Part shown: piece after piece, positions 6,446-12,688 of the stretch
Position numbering within the stretch: position 1 is the first letter of the stretch
Layout: each line of letters begins with the position of its first letter
Virus record (IMG/VR): IMGVR_UViG_3300011115_001004
Location: 1 to 21,213 of that record
DNA: 21,213 bases
Source: a virus
Reading direction: 5' to 3' (one strand)
Position numbers and translations under genes: made by a program
The notes under the pieces: model-generated
What the model was told of the DNA's origin: nothing
The model's database searches: none
What the model saw: only the letters and a program-made list of their open reading frames with translations

Positions 6446-6637
6446 TTAAGTTAATAAATCAAAATTACTCTCAAGCTTTTCATACTTGAGTTGTAAAATT
6501 TGCAATTCTTGTGCGGCCAATGTCATAAGCATTGAAGCATCACGCAGCTTATGAATCAAAACCACATCTGTTGAGGCTCTGCTTTCATCATTGAGTAATG
6601 CTGCACTATCAAATAATTGATTGCTTAATTCTGCCAT
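6446..6637 (-). CDS. Hypothetical small helical protein
   Basis: A 63-residue protein with strong Shine-Dalgarno AGGGGAACAAC. It is alanine- and leucine-rich, with helical heptad-like stretches ('LIHKLRDASMLMTLAAQELQ' and 'ILQLKYEKLESNFDLL') that could form a short coiled coil or helical hairpin. No catalytic residues are seen. Phages often carry such short helical proteins in replication regions, but I do not recognise this one. It lies 14 bases downstream of the stop side of the gene at 6652-7158. Confidence 0.5.
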   Translation of the reverse strand: MAELSNQLFDSAALLNDESRASTDVVLIHKLRDASMLMTLAAQELQILQLKYEKLESNFDLLT

Positions 6638-6651
6638 GTTGTTCCCCTTTG

Positions 6652-7158
6652 TTATTGAATAATGTAATTGTGATCATACCATGTTGGAATTGTTCTGCTA
6701 GTCCATTTTGCAATGTGAAACTTGTATAGCTGATAATATTTTCTATAGGAAGCTATTGCATCATTTTCTATTTTGCAATCATCAGGCATTGCAGGCGTAG
6801 GCTCTGTAAATTCATCATGGCCAATATGCTCAGGAAGTTTTCCAAGTTTTTTTAATAAATCTGTTCTTTGAACCTTATGAATTTTGCCATAACGATAAGT
6901 GTATTCAATACATAAAAAATGTAGTAATTCATGAAGCCAAAAATAATTTGAATAGCTTTTGCGCACCCAAATAGCTGAAGGGTGATTCATGTGAGTGGTT
7001 TTATAAAATTCTTGTGTGTCTGCAAAGCTGTCGCCATCACAAACTCTGTGAGCTGTAGAAAGAAGCTGCGCATATTCTAAAATCATTTTGACGCAATGTT
7101 TATCTAAATGCATAGTAGCGCAGGTTCTTGGGTTTTTATCTAAATAAAATATATTCAT
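6652..7158 (-). CDS. Conserved phage protein (MNIFYLD...DKHxVKM family)
   Basis: A 168-residue protein with a distinctive N-terminus: 'MNIFYLDKNPRTCATMHLDK', 'HCVKMILEYAQLLSTAHR', then 'NHPSAIWVRKSYSNYFWLHELL', 'EYTYRYGK' and 'AMPDDCK'. I recognise this pattern from many freshwater and marine phages. It is usually annotated as hypothetical, and sometimes as a pyrimidine-dimer DNA glycosylase-like protein. The repeated invariant His, Asp and Lys (HLDKHCVKM) would fit a nucleic-acid enzyme, but I would not assert the glycosylase role. It sits among replication genes with ribosome site AAGGACAAG. The family pattern is clear; the biochemical function is uncertain. Confidence 0.6.
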   Translation of the reverse strand: MNIFYLDKNPRTCATMHLDKHCVKMILEYAQLLSTAHRVCDGDSFADTQEFYKTTHMNHPSAIWVRKSYSNYFWLHELLHFLCIEYTYRYGKIHKVQRTDLLKKLGKLPEHIGHDEFTEPTPAMPDDCKIENDAIASYRKYYQLYKFHIAKWTSRTIPTWYDHNYIIQ

Positions 7159-7175
7159 CTTGTCTTGTCCTTATG

Positions 7176-7532
7176 TTAATAAAAAATATGATTACCTAAT
7201 GCTATTTTAACTGTTTTATCTTTAGACCAAATTGGTTTTATATTTTTAGTATGAAACCATTTAGCCCCTCTCGTTGGATCATCTACACGACCTTCCAAAA
7301 TGGCTTTTGCTAATGGCATGAATTGCGCAGTCTGTTTTTCAGTTGGCATTCCCACCTTTGACAAAAACTCATATTGATTGGGTTGTTGCATTATTTTACA
7401 AATATTATCAGGATAGCGTGGATCTTTTTTCCTGTTAATAGCTGTATAAGCTGCGGCTATTTGACCAATTGGCGCTTCACCTCTTGCTTCACCCCAAATA
7501 ATTGCTGATAGACACATAAGTTCGTTTAACAT
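7176..7532 (-). CDS. Cell-wall hydrolase, SleB/CwlJ-like
   Basis: A 118-residue protein with the SleB (Hydrolase_2) core: 'SAIIWGEARGEAPIGQIAAAYTAINR', in which Glu15 of WGEARGE is the expected catalytic acid, then 'YPDNICKIMQQPNQYEF' and 'GAKWFHTKNIKPIW'. Family members are lytic-transglycosylase-like peptidoglycan hydrolases. No signal peptide is visible. It is separate from the holin-M15 endolysin cassette at 248-1062, so this phage encodes two different wall-degrading enzymes in the same cluster. This one sits amid replication genes, where its timing and purpose are unclear. The family call is firm. Confidence 0.85.
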   Translation of the reverse strand: MLNELMCLSAIIWGEARGEAPIGQIAAAYTAINRKKDPRYPDNICKIMQQPNQYEFLSKVGMPTEKQTAQFMPLAKAILEGRVDDPTRGAKWFHTKNIKPIWSKDKTVKIALGNHIFY

Positions 7533-7540
7533 CTAATCTC

Positions 7541-8194
7541 CTAGAATGTTATAGGGATAGGCGGTTCGTCCTTCCAGCGACCTTGATTCAAATAGGTTGT
7601 TGGATTGGGAATATACTGCCCTTCATTTTTGAACCATTGATCAGATTCCATTTGCCACGACAATGCTTCAAGGACTTCTTTTATGTTGGCTTGTTTTGTT
7701 TTCCAAGCTGCCATTGCTTTGTCTTTGCCTACTTTTTTAGGATAAGCATTCCAAAAAATATCAAAGTCATTTTGCTCACTCTCTGTAAGAGTGGTTTTTG
7801 GTTTGATGGTTTTTGGTTTATGGTTTGCTGGTTTATGGTTGGTAATGCCATCGCTATGCGTTTGCATTGCGTCAGCATCAGTCCATCTTTTCTTTGCAGC
7901 GTTGGAAGCTGTGGTAGATTTTAAATGATATGCTTCAATTTCAATTTCACAGCGTCTATGAACATAACCGCTTTCAGTTTTAGTAAAGAAATCGTTAAGG
8001 ACATTTTCAATAGCAGATTTTTCATTTTCCCCCCTTGCGCTCATTAAGCGAAATAGTTTTGTTAAATCTAATGGAATTGGTGCTTCAGATAAATAATACT
8101 GATCCAATAGTTGATGATAAACGCCATGCTCTAGTAAAGATAAATGTGAAGTATCTTTTCTGTAGTCGGCAATATTATGTTGATAATAGTGCAT
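7541..8194 (-). CDS. Phage replication protein with DUF1376 (YdaU-like) N-domain
   Basis: I start this at ATG 8194 because AGAGGGGG precedes it and family similarity begins there; upstream in-frame codons look non-coding. The 217-residue protein opens 'MHYYQHNIADYRKDTSHLSLLEHGVYHQLLD' (read in parts), the DUF1376 signature. A short basic linker with repeated 'NHKPxxxKPK' follows, and then a C-terminal block 'DIFWNAYPKKVGKDKAMAAWK' ... 'GQYIPNPTTYLNQGRW'. That C-terminal block occurs in many phage replication initiators. The two-domain form suggests an origin-binding or primosome protein. It lies next to the divergent control region, a usual place for such genes. Confidence 0.75.
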   Translation of the reverse strand: MHYYQHNIADYRKDTSHLSLLEHGVYHQLLDQYYLSEAPIPLDLTKLFRLMSARGENEKSAIENVLNDFFTKTESGYVHRRCEIEIEAYHLKSTTASNAAKKRWTDADAMQTHSDGITNHKPANHKPKTIKPKTTLTESEQNDFDIFWNAYPKKVGKDKAMAAWKTKQANIKEVLEALSWQMESDQWFKNEGQYIPNPTTYLNQGRWKDEPPIPITF

Positions 8195-8259
8195 AAACCC
8201 CCTCTTTTCTTGTAAGTGCCAAATCATTTTCCAGCAAATCCAAAAAAAAAGAAAGCTTT

Positions 8260-8610
8260 TTATGAGGCCAAGTAATTTTTGACCTGGTCTTTTGCTTCTA
8301 AAAAGCCATAACAAACGATGGCAGCATAGCCCATAGATTGAGCCAGCTTGATAAATTCTAACTGATTTTGCTGCGGTTTACCACCTTTAGATTTCATTTC
8401 TATAAAAAGGCCATGATGGCCACCTTTTGCTACCATTAAAAACAGGTCGCTGACGCCTGCAATGACGCCCTCACGCTTTAATTTGATTGCTGTGCCAATG
8501 TTACGCACCCCGCCATTAGGGATCGCCCATAGGCAGCCGCGAAGTAATGGGTATTGCGCCCTAAACCACTCAATTAAAAGGACTTGTTGCTCGTGTTCTG
8601 CTTGTTTCAT
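8260..8610 (-). CDS. VRR-NUC domain nuclease
   Basis: A 116-residue protein with the VRR-NUC fold: 'WAIPNGGVRN', 'GVIAGVSDLFL', 'GLFIEMKSKGGKPQQNQ' and 'YAAIVCYG'. The D-(E/x)-x-K core is visible as Asp of VSDLFL and Glu-Met-Lys of IEMKSK, with a following Gln, typical of the PD-(D/E)xK superfamily. Phage copies are standalone nucleases thought to act on branched DNA or in replication/repair. I chose ATG 8610 over a GTG two codons earlier; neither has a strong ribosome site. It is the first gene of the long leftward cluster. Confidence 0.8.
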   Translation of the reverse strand: MKQAEHEQQVLLIEWFRAQYPLLRGCLWAIPNGGVRNIGTAIKLKREGVIAGVSDLFLMVAKGGHHGLFIEMKSKGGKPQQNQLEFIKLAQSMGYAAIVCYGFLEAKDQVKNYLAS

Positions 8611-8630
8611 GGCCACACTTTACCATACTT

Positions 8631-8700
8631 GCTCAATTTTTAATCAATTTTGTTGTTTTTGCTCATTTTTTAATCAATTTGCTCATTTTTTAATCAAAAA
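8631..8700. repeat. Three direct repeats (iteron-like) in divergent region
   Basis: A near-identical 17-20 base unit beginning GCTCAWTTTTTAATCAA occurs at 8631, 8661 and 8681, the last two directly abutting and the first offset by 30 bases. All are in the same orientation. They lie just upstream of the leftward VRR-NUC gene and before the rightward cluster. Iterated AT-rich units here could be replication-origin iterons or operator sites for a repressor. I cannot tell which. Confidence 0.6.
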
Positions 8701-8703
8701 AAG

Positions 8704-8717
8704 TGGAAATATTTCCA
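8704..8717. promoter_or_regulatory. Perfect 14-bp palindrome (operator candidate)
   Basis: TGGAAATATTTCCA reads the same on both strands and lies directly after the direct repeats in the only divergent intergenic region of the window. This is where an operator for a dimeric regulator would be expected. A looser inverted pair, GCTTG (8724) and CAAGC (8740), follows. Confidence 0.4.
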
Positions 8718-8755
8718 AAAATTGCTTGAAATTACTTGCCAAGCTCTAAAAAAGG

Positions 8756-8784
8756 TTGAAAATAACACTTGTAGCACATTTATT
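8756..8784 (+). promoter_or_regulatory. Candidate sigma70 promoter for the rightward cluster
   Basis: TTGAAA at 8756-8761 and TTTATT at 8779-8784 are separated by 17 bases, 24 bases before the first rightward ATG at 8808. This spacing would leave only a short leader containing the Shine-Dalgarno. A second option is TTGCTT (8722) with TCTAAA (8745), also at 17-base spacing. Both match the consensus only in part. Confidence 0.4.
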
Positions 8785-8807
8785 AACAGGAAACGAAAGG
8801 AAACAAC

Positions 8808-9080
8808 ATGATAGTTTACACAGACCGCAAAAACCACGCCAACCTTCCATTTCTAGATGAAACCAGCTATTACAGAGGCAATGTATTCTTTGATGCTATG
8901 CCTTGTGATTGCTGCGGCAAAGTTTTGATTGAAATGGCCAACCCTGTTACAGTAGAAACAAGGTTCAATGATTTGGCATTTTATCAACAAGGCAAATTAA
9001 ACGCAGCCGAATTCAACATCACCGACCAATACGAATTTGTTGATGGTCAAATGATTTGTTTAGATTGCGAAGGAAAATAA
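8808..9080 (+). CDS. Hypothetical protein with two CxxC-type cysteine pairs
   Basis: A 90-residue protein that opens the rightward cluster, with a strong ribosome site in the leader GGAAACGAAAGGAAACAA. Cysteines occur as CDCC (about 33-36) and CLDC (about 84-87), a spacing that could bind one zinc ion across a small domain. The rest shows no known motif. Its position as first early gene suggests a regulatory or host-takeover role, but that is only a guess from place. I do not recognise a family. Confidence 0.5.
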   Translation: MIVYTDRKNHANLPFLDETSYYRGNVFFDAMPCDCCGKVLIEMANPVTVETRFNDLAFYQQGKLNAAEFNITDQYEFVDGQMICLDCEGK

Positions 9081-9377
9081 ATGACAACACAAAATAAAAC
9101 AACAAGGGTAGAAATGACTTACAGAAATTTACTGCAATCAATTAAATCTGATGTAATTAAAGCAGGTTTTAAAACTCACAGTAATATGTCAATCAAAACA
9201 TGTAAAAAAAATGGCGGCAAAATTGAATACGCTTGCCAATTCACAACAACAAATAAGCAAAACGATACATTATTCACTTGGGCTGATAATATTTTAGCCA
9301 ATGGCAAAGATGATGCTCGTTATCAAGCTTGGAAAATTGTGTTAGGCAAACTCAATATAGCGGGGGGTGCAAAATGA
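9081..9377 (+). CDS. Hypothetical protein
   Basis: A 98-residue protein whose ATG immediately follows the TAA of the previous gene. It has a polar N-terminus (MTTQNKTTRVEMTYRNLL), a likely helix and a beta-hairpin centre ('GGKIEYACQFTTTNKQ'), and ends with 'AWKIVLGKLNIAGGAK'. No recognised motif. Its stop overlaps the next gene by ATGA, so translation is probably coupled. Confidence 0.5.
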   Translation: MTTQNKTTRVEMTYRNLLQSIKSDVIKAGFKTHSNMSIKTCKKNGGKIEYACQFTTTNKQNDTLFTWADNILANGKDDARYQAWKIVLGKLNIAGGAK

Positions 9378-9550
9378 GGCTCACCGCTGCCATTGGTGTT
9401 ATTCAAACATTAGCTGCAAATCTTGATATTGAATTTGATCATGCTTTGCAATACATTCAAGAAAATTACAATGACAAGGATATTATCAACAAATATCAGC
9501 GTATAGCGTATGAATGTTATGTTCGCTATGCGCTTTTACAATCAAACTAA
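9374..9550 (+). CDS. Hypothetical small protein
   Basis: A 58-residue protein starting at ATG 9374, chosen because GGGGGGTG lies just upstream and ATGA overlaps the previous stop. The longer in-frame reading from 9329 would lie within the upstream gene. It looks all-helical ('MRLTAAIGVIQTLAANLDIE', then 'ALQYIQENYNDKDIINKYQR'), much like short helical phage proteins of unknown role. It ends 20 bases before the next gene's ATG. Confidence 0.5.
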   Translation: MRLTAAIGVIQTLAANLDIEFDHALQYIQENYNDKDIINKYQRIAYECYVRYALLQSN

Positions 9551-9570
9551 CGGAAACGAAAGGAAACAAA

Positions 9571-9873
9571 ATGACTACAGATAATAAATATAATGGTTGG
9601 CACAATTACGCAACATGGCGTATCGCTTTAGAAATATTCGATAATTTTGATGCTACAGGTTATTCTCATGAGCCTCATATATTAGCTGAACAATTGAAAG
9701 ATTTTGCTGATGAAATTATATTCATGGATATTCCGCCAAATAATAATAGTCTTGCGATAGATTATGCTGGCGCTTTCCTTCAAGAAGTTAATTGGTATGA
9801 GATTGCTGAACATATTATTGATAATGAAGAAGGTGAAGCTCAATCCGAGGAGGACTATGATGAAACTATATAA
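9571..9873 (+). CDS. DUF7249-like phage protein (NGWxNYxTW motif)
   Basis: A 100-residue acidic protein starting at ATG 9571, preceded by the same GGAAACGAAAGGAAACAA leader as the first gene of the cluster. The N-terminal phrase 'YNGWHNYATWRIALEIFDN' is a well-known phage pattern (NGWxNYxTW...), now grouped under DUF names such as DUF7249, function unknown. The C-terminus is strongly acidic (EEGEAQSEEDYDE). Acidic early proteins sometimes mimic DNA to block host enzymes, but nothing more specific supports that here. The longer reading from 9514 lacks a ribosome site. Confidence 0.6.
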   Translation: MTTDNKYNGWHNYATWRIALEIFDNFDATGYSHEPHILAEQLKDFADEIIFMDIPPNNNSLAIDYAGAFLQEVNWYEIAEHIIDNEEGEAQSEEDYDETI

Positions 9874-10057
9874 ATTTTTAGTTAAAGGCACTTCTACGAT
9901 TTATTATGAACGAGAAATTGTGGCAGAGAATGAAGATGAAGCGATTGATGTATTTTCTGCCTCATTAGATGATAATGACAAAGTAAGTGAAGAAAATTTT
10001 GAAATCTATGATATTGAAAATGTTGGCATACCTACGGAGGACGAATTATGTTCATAG
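9860..10057 (+). CDS. Hypothetical small acidic protein
   Basis: A 65-residue protein. ATG 9860 follows GAGGAGG by six bases; an adjacent ATG at 9857 is too close to it. It begins 'MKLYKFLVKGTSTIYYEREI', then 'VAENEDEAIDVFSASLDD'. This beta-strand/beta-strand/helix layout occurs in many short phage proteins of the type 'x+xxVxxxYEVEAxNEDEA', with no known role. It overlaps the end of the previous gene by 14 bases and the next gene by 10. Confidence 0.55.
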   Translation: MKLYKFLVKGTSTIYYEREIVAENEDEAIDVFSASLDDNDKVSEENFEIYDIENVGIPTEDELCS

Positions 10058-10242
10058 TCGATTTTCAAACTGAAAAAATTAGAGAGGTTGATCACTTTGA
10101 AATATGTAATTTTGTGAACAATCTTATTTGGGAACAAAGCGAGGATTTACTTGGTAAGCGCTATTTATTTATTCCCACTGCAGATGCTGCAGAGTATGTT
10201 TTAACAAAATCATTGGAGAACAAAAATGCAAAAAAACACTAA
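10048..10242 (+). CDS. Hypothetical small protein
   Basis: A 64-residue protein with a very good ribosome site (ACGGAGGACGAATT) inside the end of the previous gene. It begins 'MFIVDFQTEKIREVDHFEIC' and ends with a lysine-rich tail. No motif is recognised. It overlaps the next membrane peptide gene by 17 bases. Confidence 0.5.
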   Translation: MFIVDFQTEKIREVDHFEICNFVNNLIWEQSEDLLGKRYLFIPTADAAEYVLTKSLENKNAKKH

Positions 10243-10336
10243 ACTAGCTATTATTTATGCTATTGCTGCATGGGCATATTTCGCAATTTGTCTTTATGTC
10301 CTTACGCCAATGGTCATACAATGGTGGAGTAAATAA
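10226..10336 (+). CDS. 36-residue single-pass membrane peptide
   Basis: A short frame from ATG 10226 to TAA 10336, with ribosome site TTGGAGAACAAAA. It encodes MQKNTKLAIIYAIAAWAYFA followed by a hydrophobic stretch and a tryptophan-containing end (QWWSK). One membrane helix spans about residues 7-30, with basic residues on both sides. It fills what would otherwise be a 94-base gap. Function unknown; early phage membrane peptides may block superinfection or alter host membranes. Confidence 0.5.
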   Translation: MQKNTKLAIIYAIAAWAYFAICLYVLTPMVIQWWSK

Positions 10337-10399
10337 ATGTTGCCAAATCAAACAGATAAGAATACTATACAACAAAATCAAAACACAACGGAGGCCGTT

Positions 10400-10756
10400 A
10401 TGTCTGAAGAAAATGTTTTAGTAGAAAACAAAGTGCATATTCAAACTATGGTAAACCCTGATCCTGACTTTTTAGATGGTGATGAAAAACCTACGCTTCA
10501 AGAATTGATTGAATATTATTTAATGTTTCAATCAAAAAAGTTTTCAGATGCTTACAATGGTTGGGATTTGCAAGACCAGGTCAAAAATATTCTTTATGAT
10601 CCTGATGATGACAAAATTGGCCGCATTAAAGATTTGTATGATGCAAAAATTGAACAGGTTGCTAAAGATGTAGTTACAAGATACATCAATGGTGAAAATA
10701 CTGCTGCTCATTGGGCAGGTAACATTTACAATGAGACAATGAAACACATTATATAA
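10400..10756 (+). CDS. Hypothetical phage protein
   Basis: A 118-residue acidic protein. I favour ATG 10400 (MSEENVLVENKVHIQTM) because ACGGAGGCCGTT precedes it closely. An in-frame ATG at 10337, abutting the previous stop and with a weaker GGTGGAG site, would add 21 Asn/Gln/Thr-rich residues. The body is helical ('PTLQELIEYYLMFQSKKF', 'LYDAKIEQVAKDVVTRYI'). No motif identifies a function. It lies directly before the ERF recombination gene. Confidence 0.5.
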   Translation: MSEENVLVENKVHIQTMVNPDPDFLDGDEKPTLQELIEYYLMFQSKKFSDAYNGWDLQDQVKNILYDPDDDKIGRIKDLYDAKIEQVAKDVVTRYINGENTAAHWAGNIYNETMKHII

Positions 10757-10776
10757 TTAAAAGGAAACTATAAGAC

Positions 10777-11355
10777 ATGAAAACATCAGATAGCATTAAC
10801 GCTATATCCAAAGCTTTGGTTCAAGCGCAGCGTAACATCAAGTTTGCAATCAAAGACAGCACCAATCCTCACTTCAAATCACGCTATGCCGATTTAGGCT
10901 CTGTAATAGATGCAGTCAAACCAGCTTTGAATGAAGCAGGTATTGCATTCCTACAGACCGCCAGCGCAAGTGAAGCAGGATTTATTTCTTTGACCACACG
11001 CCTTATTCATGAATCAGGTGAATGGATTGAGGACACCGCAAACTGCCCATTACAAAAAAATGATGCGCAGGGCGTTGGAAGCTGCATGAGTTATTTACGC
11101 AGATATAATTTAAGCGCCATCTGTGGCCTTTACCAAGATGATGATGATGGTGAAGCTACACGCATGAACCCTGAAGATTATATTAAAAAAATCAATGAAA
11201 GCAAAACCATTGATGAGCTACAAAAAAACTACGCTACTATCATTTCAGAAGTGCGAAATAATAAAACTGTGGCGCAGGCTGTAATCAATGAAACAAATAA
11301 ACTCAAAAAAATATTACAAGGGGAACAAGATGACACAACAAGACCGCTTAATTAA
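10777..11355 (+). CDS. erf: ERF-family single-strand annealing protein
   Basis: A 192-residue protein of the ERF (essential recombination function) family, which anneals complementary single strands during phage recombination and genome circularisation. Diagnostic text is visible: 'HFKSRYADLGSVIDAVKPALNEAGI' (read in parts), 'GSCMSYLRRYNLSAICGL' and the acidic 'YQDDDDGEA'. The C-terminal third is lysine-rich and variable, as in the family. It opens a cassette with a YqaJ-type exonuclease and an SSB-tailed protein, a functional parallel of lambda Red. Ribosome site AAGGAAAC is somewhat far from the ATG. Highly confident family call. Confidence 0.92.
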   Translation: MKTSDSINAISKALVQAQRNIKFAIKDSTNPHFKSRYADLGSVIDAVKPALNEAGIAFLQTASASEAGFISLTTRLIHESGEWIEDTANCPLQKNDAQGVGSCMSYLRRYNLSAICGLYQDDDDGEATRMNPEDYIKKINESKTIDELQKNYATIISEVRNNKTVAQAVINETNKLKKILQGEQDDTTRPLN

Positions 11356-11545
11356 ATATTTTAAAAAATCAAAAACGATTGATCCGTTGAAGGCATGGAA
11401 AAATCTAGGCATTTATCGGTTAGCTGACACAATTTATAACCTACGCAAAAAAGGCTATGAAATTGAAACGCAGGCCAAGAAAGTCAAAAACTCTTTTGAT
11501 GAAACTTGTATTGTTGCAGAATACAGAATGCGAGGCATGTTATGA
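11330..11545 (+). CDS. Small helix-turn-helix protein (HTH_39-like)
   Basis: A 71-residue protein starting at ATG 11330, with ribosome site AAGGGGAACAAG. It matches the layout of short HTH proteins of the HTH_39 type: 'QQDRLIKYFKKSKTIDPLKA', then 'WKNLGIYRLADTIYNLRKKGY' and 'EIETQ'. In these a winged-helix-like unit ends in 'LRxxGxxI'. Such proteins sit beside recombination genes in many phages; a DNA-binding role is likely but the target is unknown. It overlaps the ERF end by 26 bases and the next gene by ATGA. Confidence 0.65.
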   Translation: MTQQDRLIKYFKKSKTIDPLKAWKNLGIYRLADTIYNLRKKGYEIETQAKKVKNSFDETCIVAEYRMRGML

Positions 11546-11712
11546 ATTCACTCATGACAAAAGCAAATCAAATATATCCCCAATCAGAAAGCATGCGTAT
11601 TCAATGGATTGTGCAAACCATTTATTTACGCTTGAAAAGGCAAAATGATATGGAACCGATAAACCAGCATGCTATGGGAAGGTATTTTTATGGACATACA
11701 ACAAGGAAGTGA
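11542..11712 (+). CDS. Hypothetical small basic protein
   Basis: A 56-residue protein beginning at ATG 11542, which overlaps the HTH gene stop as ATGA. It opens MNSLMTKANQIYPQSESM and continues 'IVQTIYLRLKRQNDM', then ends basic. Its end overlaps the exonuclease start by 23 bases. The helical, basic nature and position between HTH and exonuclease genes suggest a nucleic-acid-related accessory, but no family is recognised. Confidence 0.45.
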   Translation: MNSLMTKANQIYPQSESMRIQWIVQTIYLRLKRQNDMEPINQHAMGRYFYGHTTRK

Positions 11713-12331
11713 TGAATGGTTTCAAATGCGACTTGGTAAGGTTACGGCCAGCAAAATTGCCGACCTTATGTCCAAAATCAAGTCAGGTGAGAGTGCAGGC
11801 CGCAAAAAACTCAAAAACGAGCTCGTTAGAGAGCGTTTAACAGGAAAACGAGTGCAAGGCTACACCAATGCAGCAATGGAACGCGGAACAGCGTTAGAAC
11901 CGCTTGCAAGGGCTTCCTACGAGGTGAAAAGAGGCTTATTTGTAGATCAAATAGCTTTTGTCAATCACCCTGTCATTTCTATGGCAGGTTGTTCACCTGA
12001 TGGCATGATTGGTAGCGATGGCCTTATAGAAATCAAATGTCCGCTGCCCGACAATCACCTTGAGCATTTTATCAACGATGGCAAAGATTTAGTCAGTCGT
12101 TATTATGCCCAAGTGCAGTTTCAGATGGCCTGCTGTGGCGTAGATAGAAAATGGTGTGACCTGGTCTCTTTTGATCCTGACATCAGCGAACCTTTGCAGC
12201 TTTTCATTAAGCGCATTTATAGAGATGAGGATTTTATCTCGCAAGCTGAAGCAGAAGTAATTGAGTTCAATAATGAAGTAGATTTAATCGTTCAACAACT
12301 AAAGGAAAAAGAAAATGGCAATAACTCATGA
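11690..12331 (+). CDS. YqaJ-type (lambda Exo-like) recombination exonuclease
   Basis: A 213-residue protein starting at ATG 11690 behind GGAAGG. It has the YqaJ viral recombinase pattern: 'GSDEWFQMRLGKVTASKIAD' at the N-terminus, 'ERGTALEPLAR' with Glu70, 'GCSPDGMIG' with Asp104, and 'LIEIKCP' with Glu114 and Lys116, the PD-(D/E)xK metal site. It would degrade 5' strands of double-stranded ends to expose 3' tails for the ERF annealing protein encoded upstream. Length and motif spacing fit the family. All catalytic residues are present. Confidence 0.9.
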   Translation: MDIQQGSDEWFQMRLGKVTASKIADLMSKIKSGESAGRKKLKNELVRERLTGKRVQGYTNAAMERGTALEPLARASYEVKRGLFVDQIAFVNHPVISMAGCSPDGMIGSDGLIEIKCPLPDNHLEHFINDGKDLVSRYYAQVQFQMACCGVDRKWCDLVSFDPDISEPLQLFIKRIYRDEDFISQAEAEVIEFNNEVDLIVQQLKEKENGNNS

Positions 12332-12569
12332 TTTATTAGCAGGCGGTGAAAACTATGTTGGTAAAGACGGCAAAGAAAGAAGAAAATGGATTAGATGTGG
12401 CGTTGTTGTAGAAACAAAAAATGGCGGCCAAGCTATCAAGCTTGAAACTATCCCTGTCAATTTTGATGGGTGGTTACAAATGAAAGAACCGCTACCAAAA
12501 GATTCACAACAAACTAGCGCCAAGTCATCAACTTCTTTTGATGATATGGAAAGTGATGTTCCGTTTTAA
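12315..12569 (+). CDS. SSB-like protein with acidic C-terminal tip
   Basis: An 84-residue protein with a small beta-rich N-terminal domain ('GKDGKERRKWIRCGVVVE', 'GGQAIKLETIPVNFDGWLQM'), then a flexible Ser/Thr/Gln linker and the end 'SFDDMESDVPF'. The acidic tip ending Asp-x-x-Pro-Phe is the SSB-type tail used to recruit recombination and replication partners. Short phage proteins of this layout, 'IKLDxxPxxFDGWL' plus a DDxxPF end, are found next to Red-like genes and are thought to bind single-stranded DNA. It overlaps the exonuclease gene by 17 bases, so the two are co-translated. Confidence 0.65.
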   Translation: MAITHDLLAGGENYVGKDGKERRKWIRCGVVVETKNGGQAIKLETIPVNFDGWLQMKEPLPKDSQQTSAKSSTSFDDMESDVPF

Positions 12570-12580
12570 TTGATCAATGG

Positions 12581-12609
12581 GTGAAAGTTTTAATGTAATG
12601 CAATATAAT
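12581..12609 (+). promoter_or_regulatory. Candidate sigma70 promoter before the phosphoesterase gene
   Basis: A perfect TATAAT at 12604-12609 lies 17 bases after GTGAAA (12581-12586), in the 119-base gap between the SSB-like gene and the phosphoesterase gene. A perfect 10-bp palindrome CTTGCGCAAG (12629-12638) lies just downstream and could be an operator. No other open frame of note fills this gap. Confidence 0.45.
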
Positions 12610-12688
12610 ATAGGCGAATATTGCTAGACTTGCGCAAGGTATTTAATAATAGACATTAAGACAAGTAGCCCTCTTTTTTAGGAACCAT

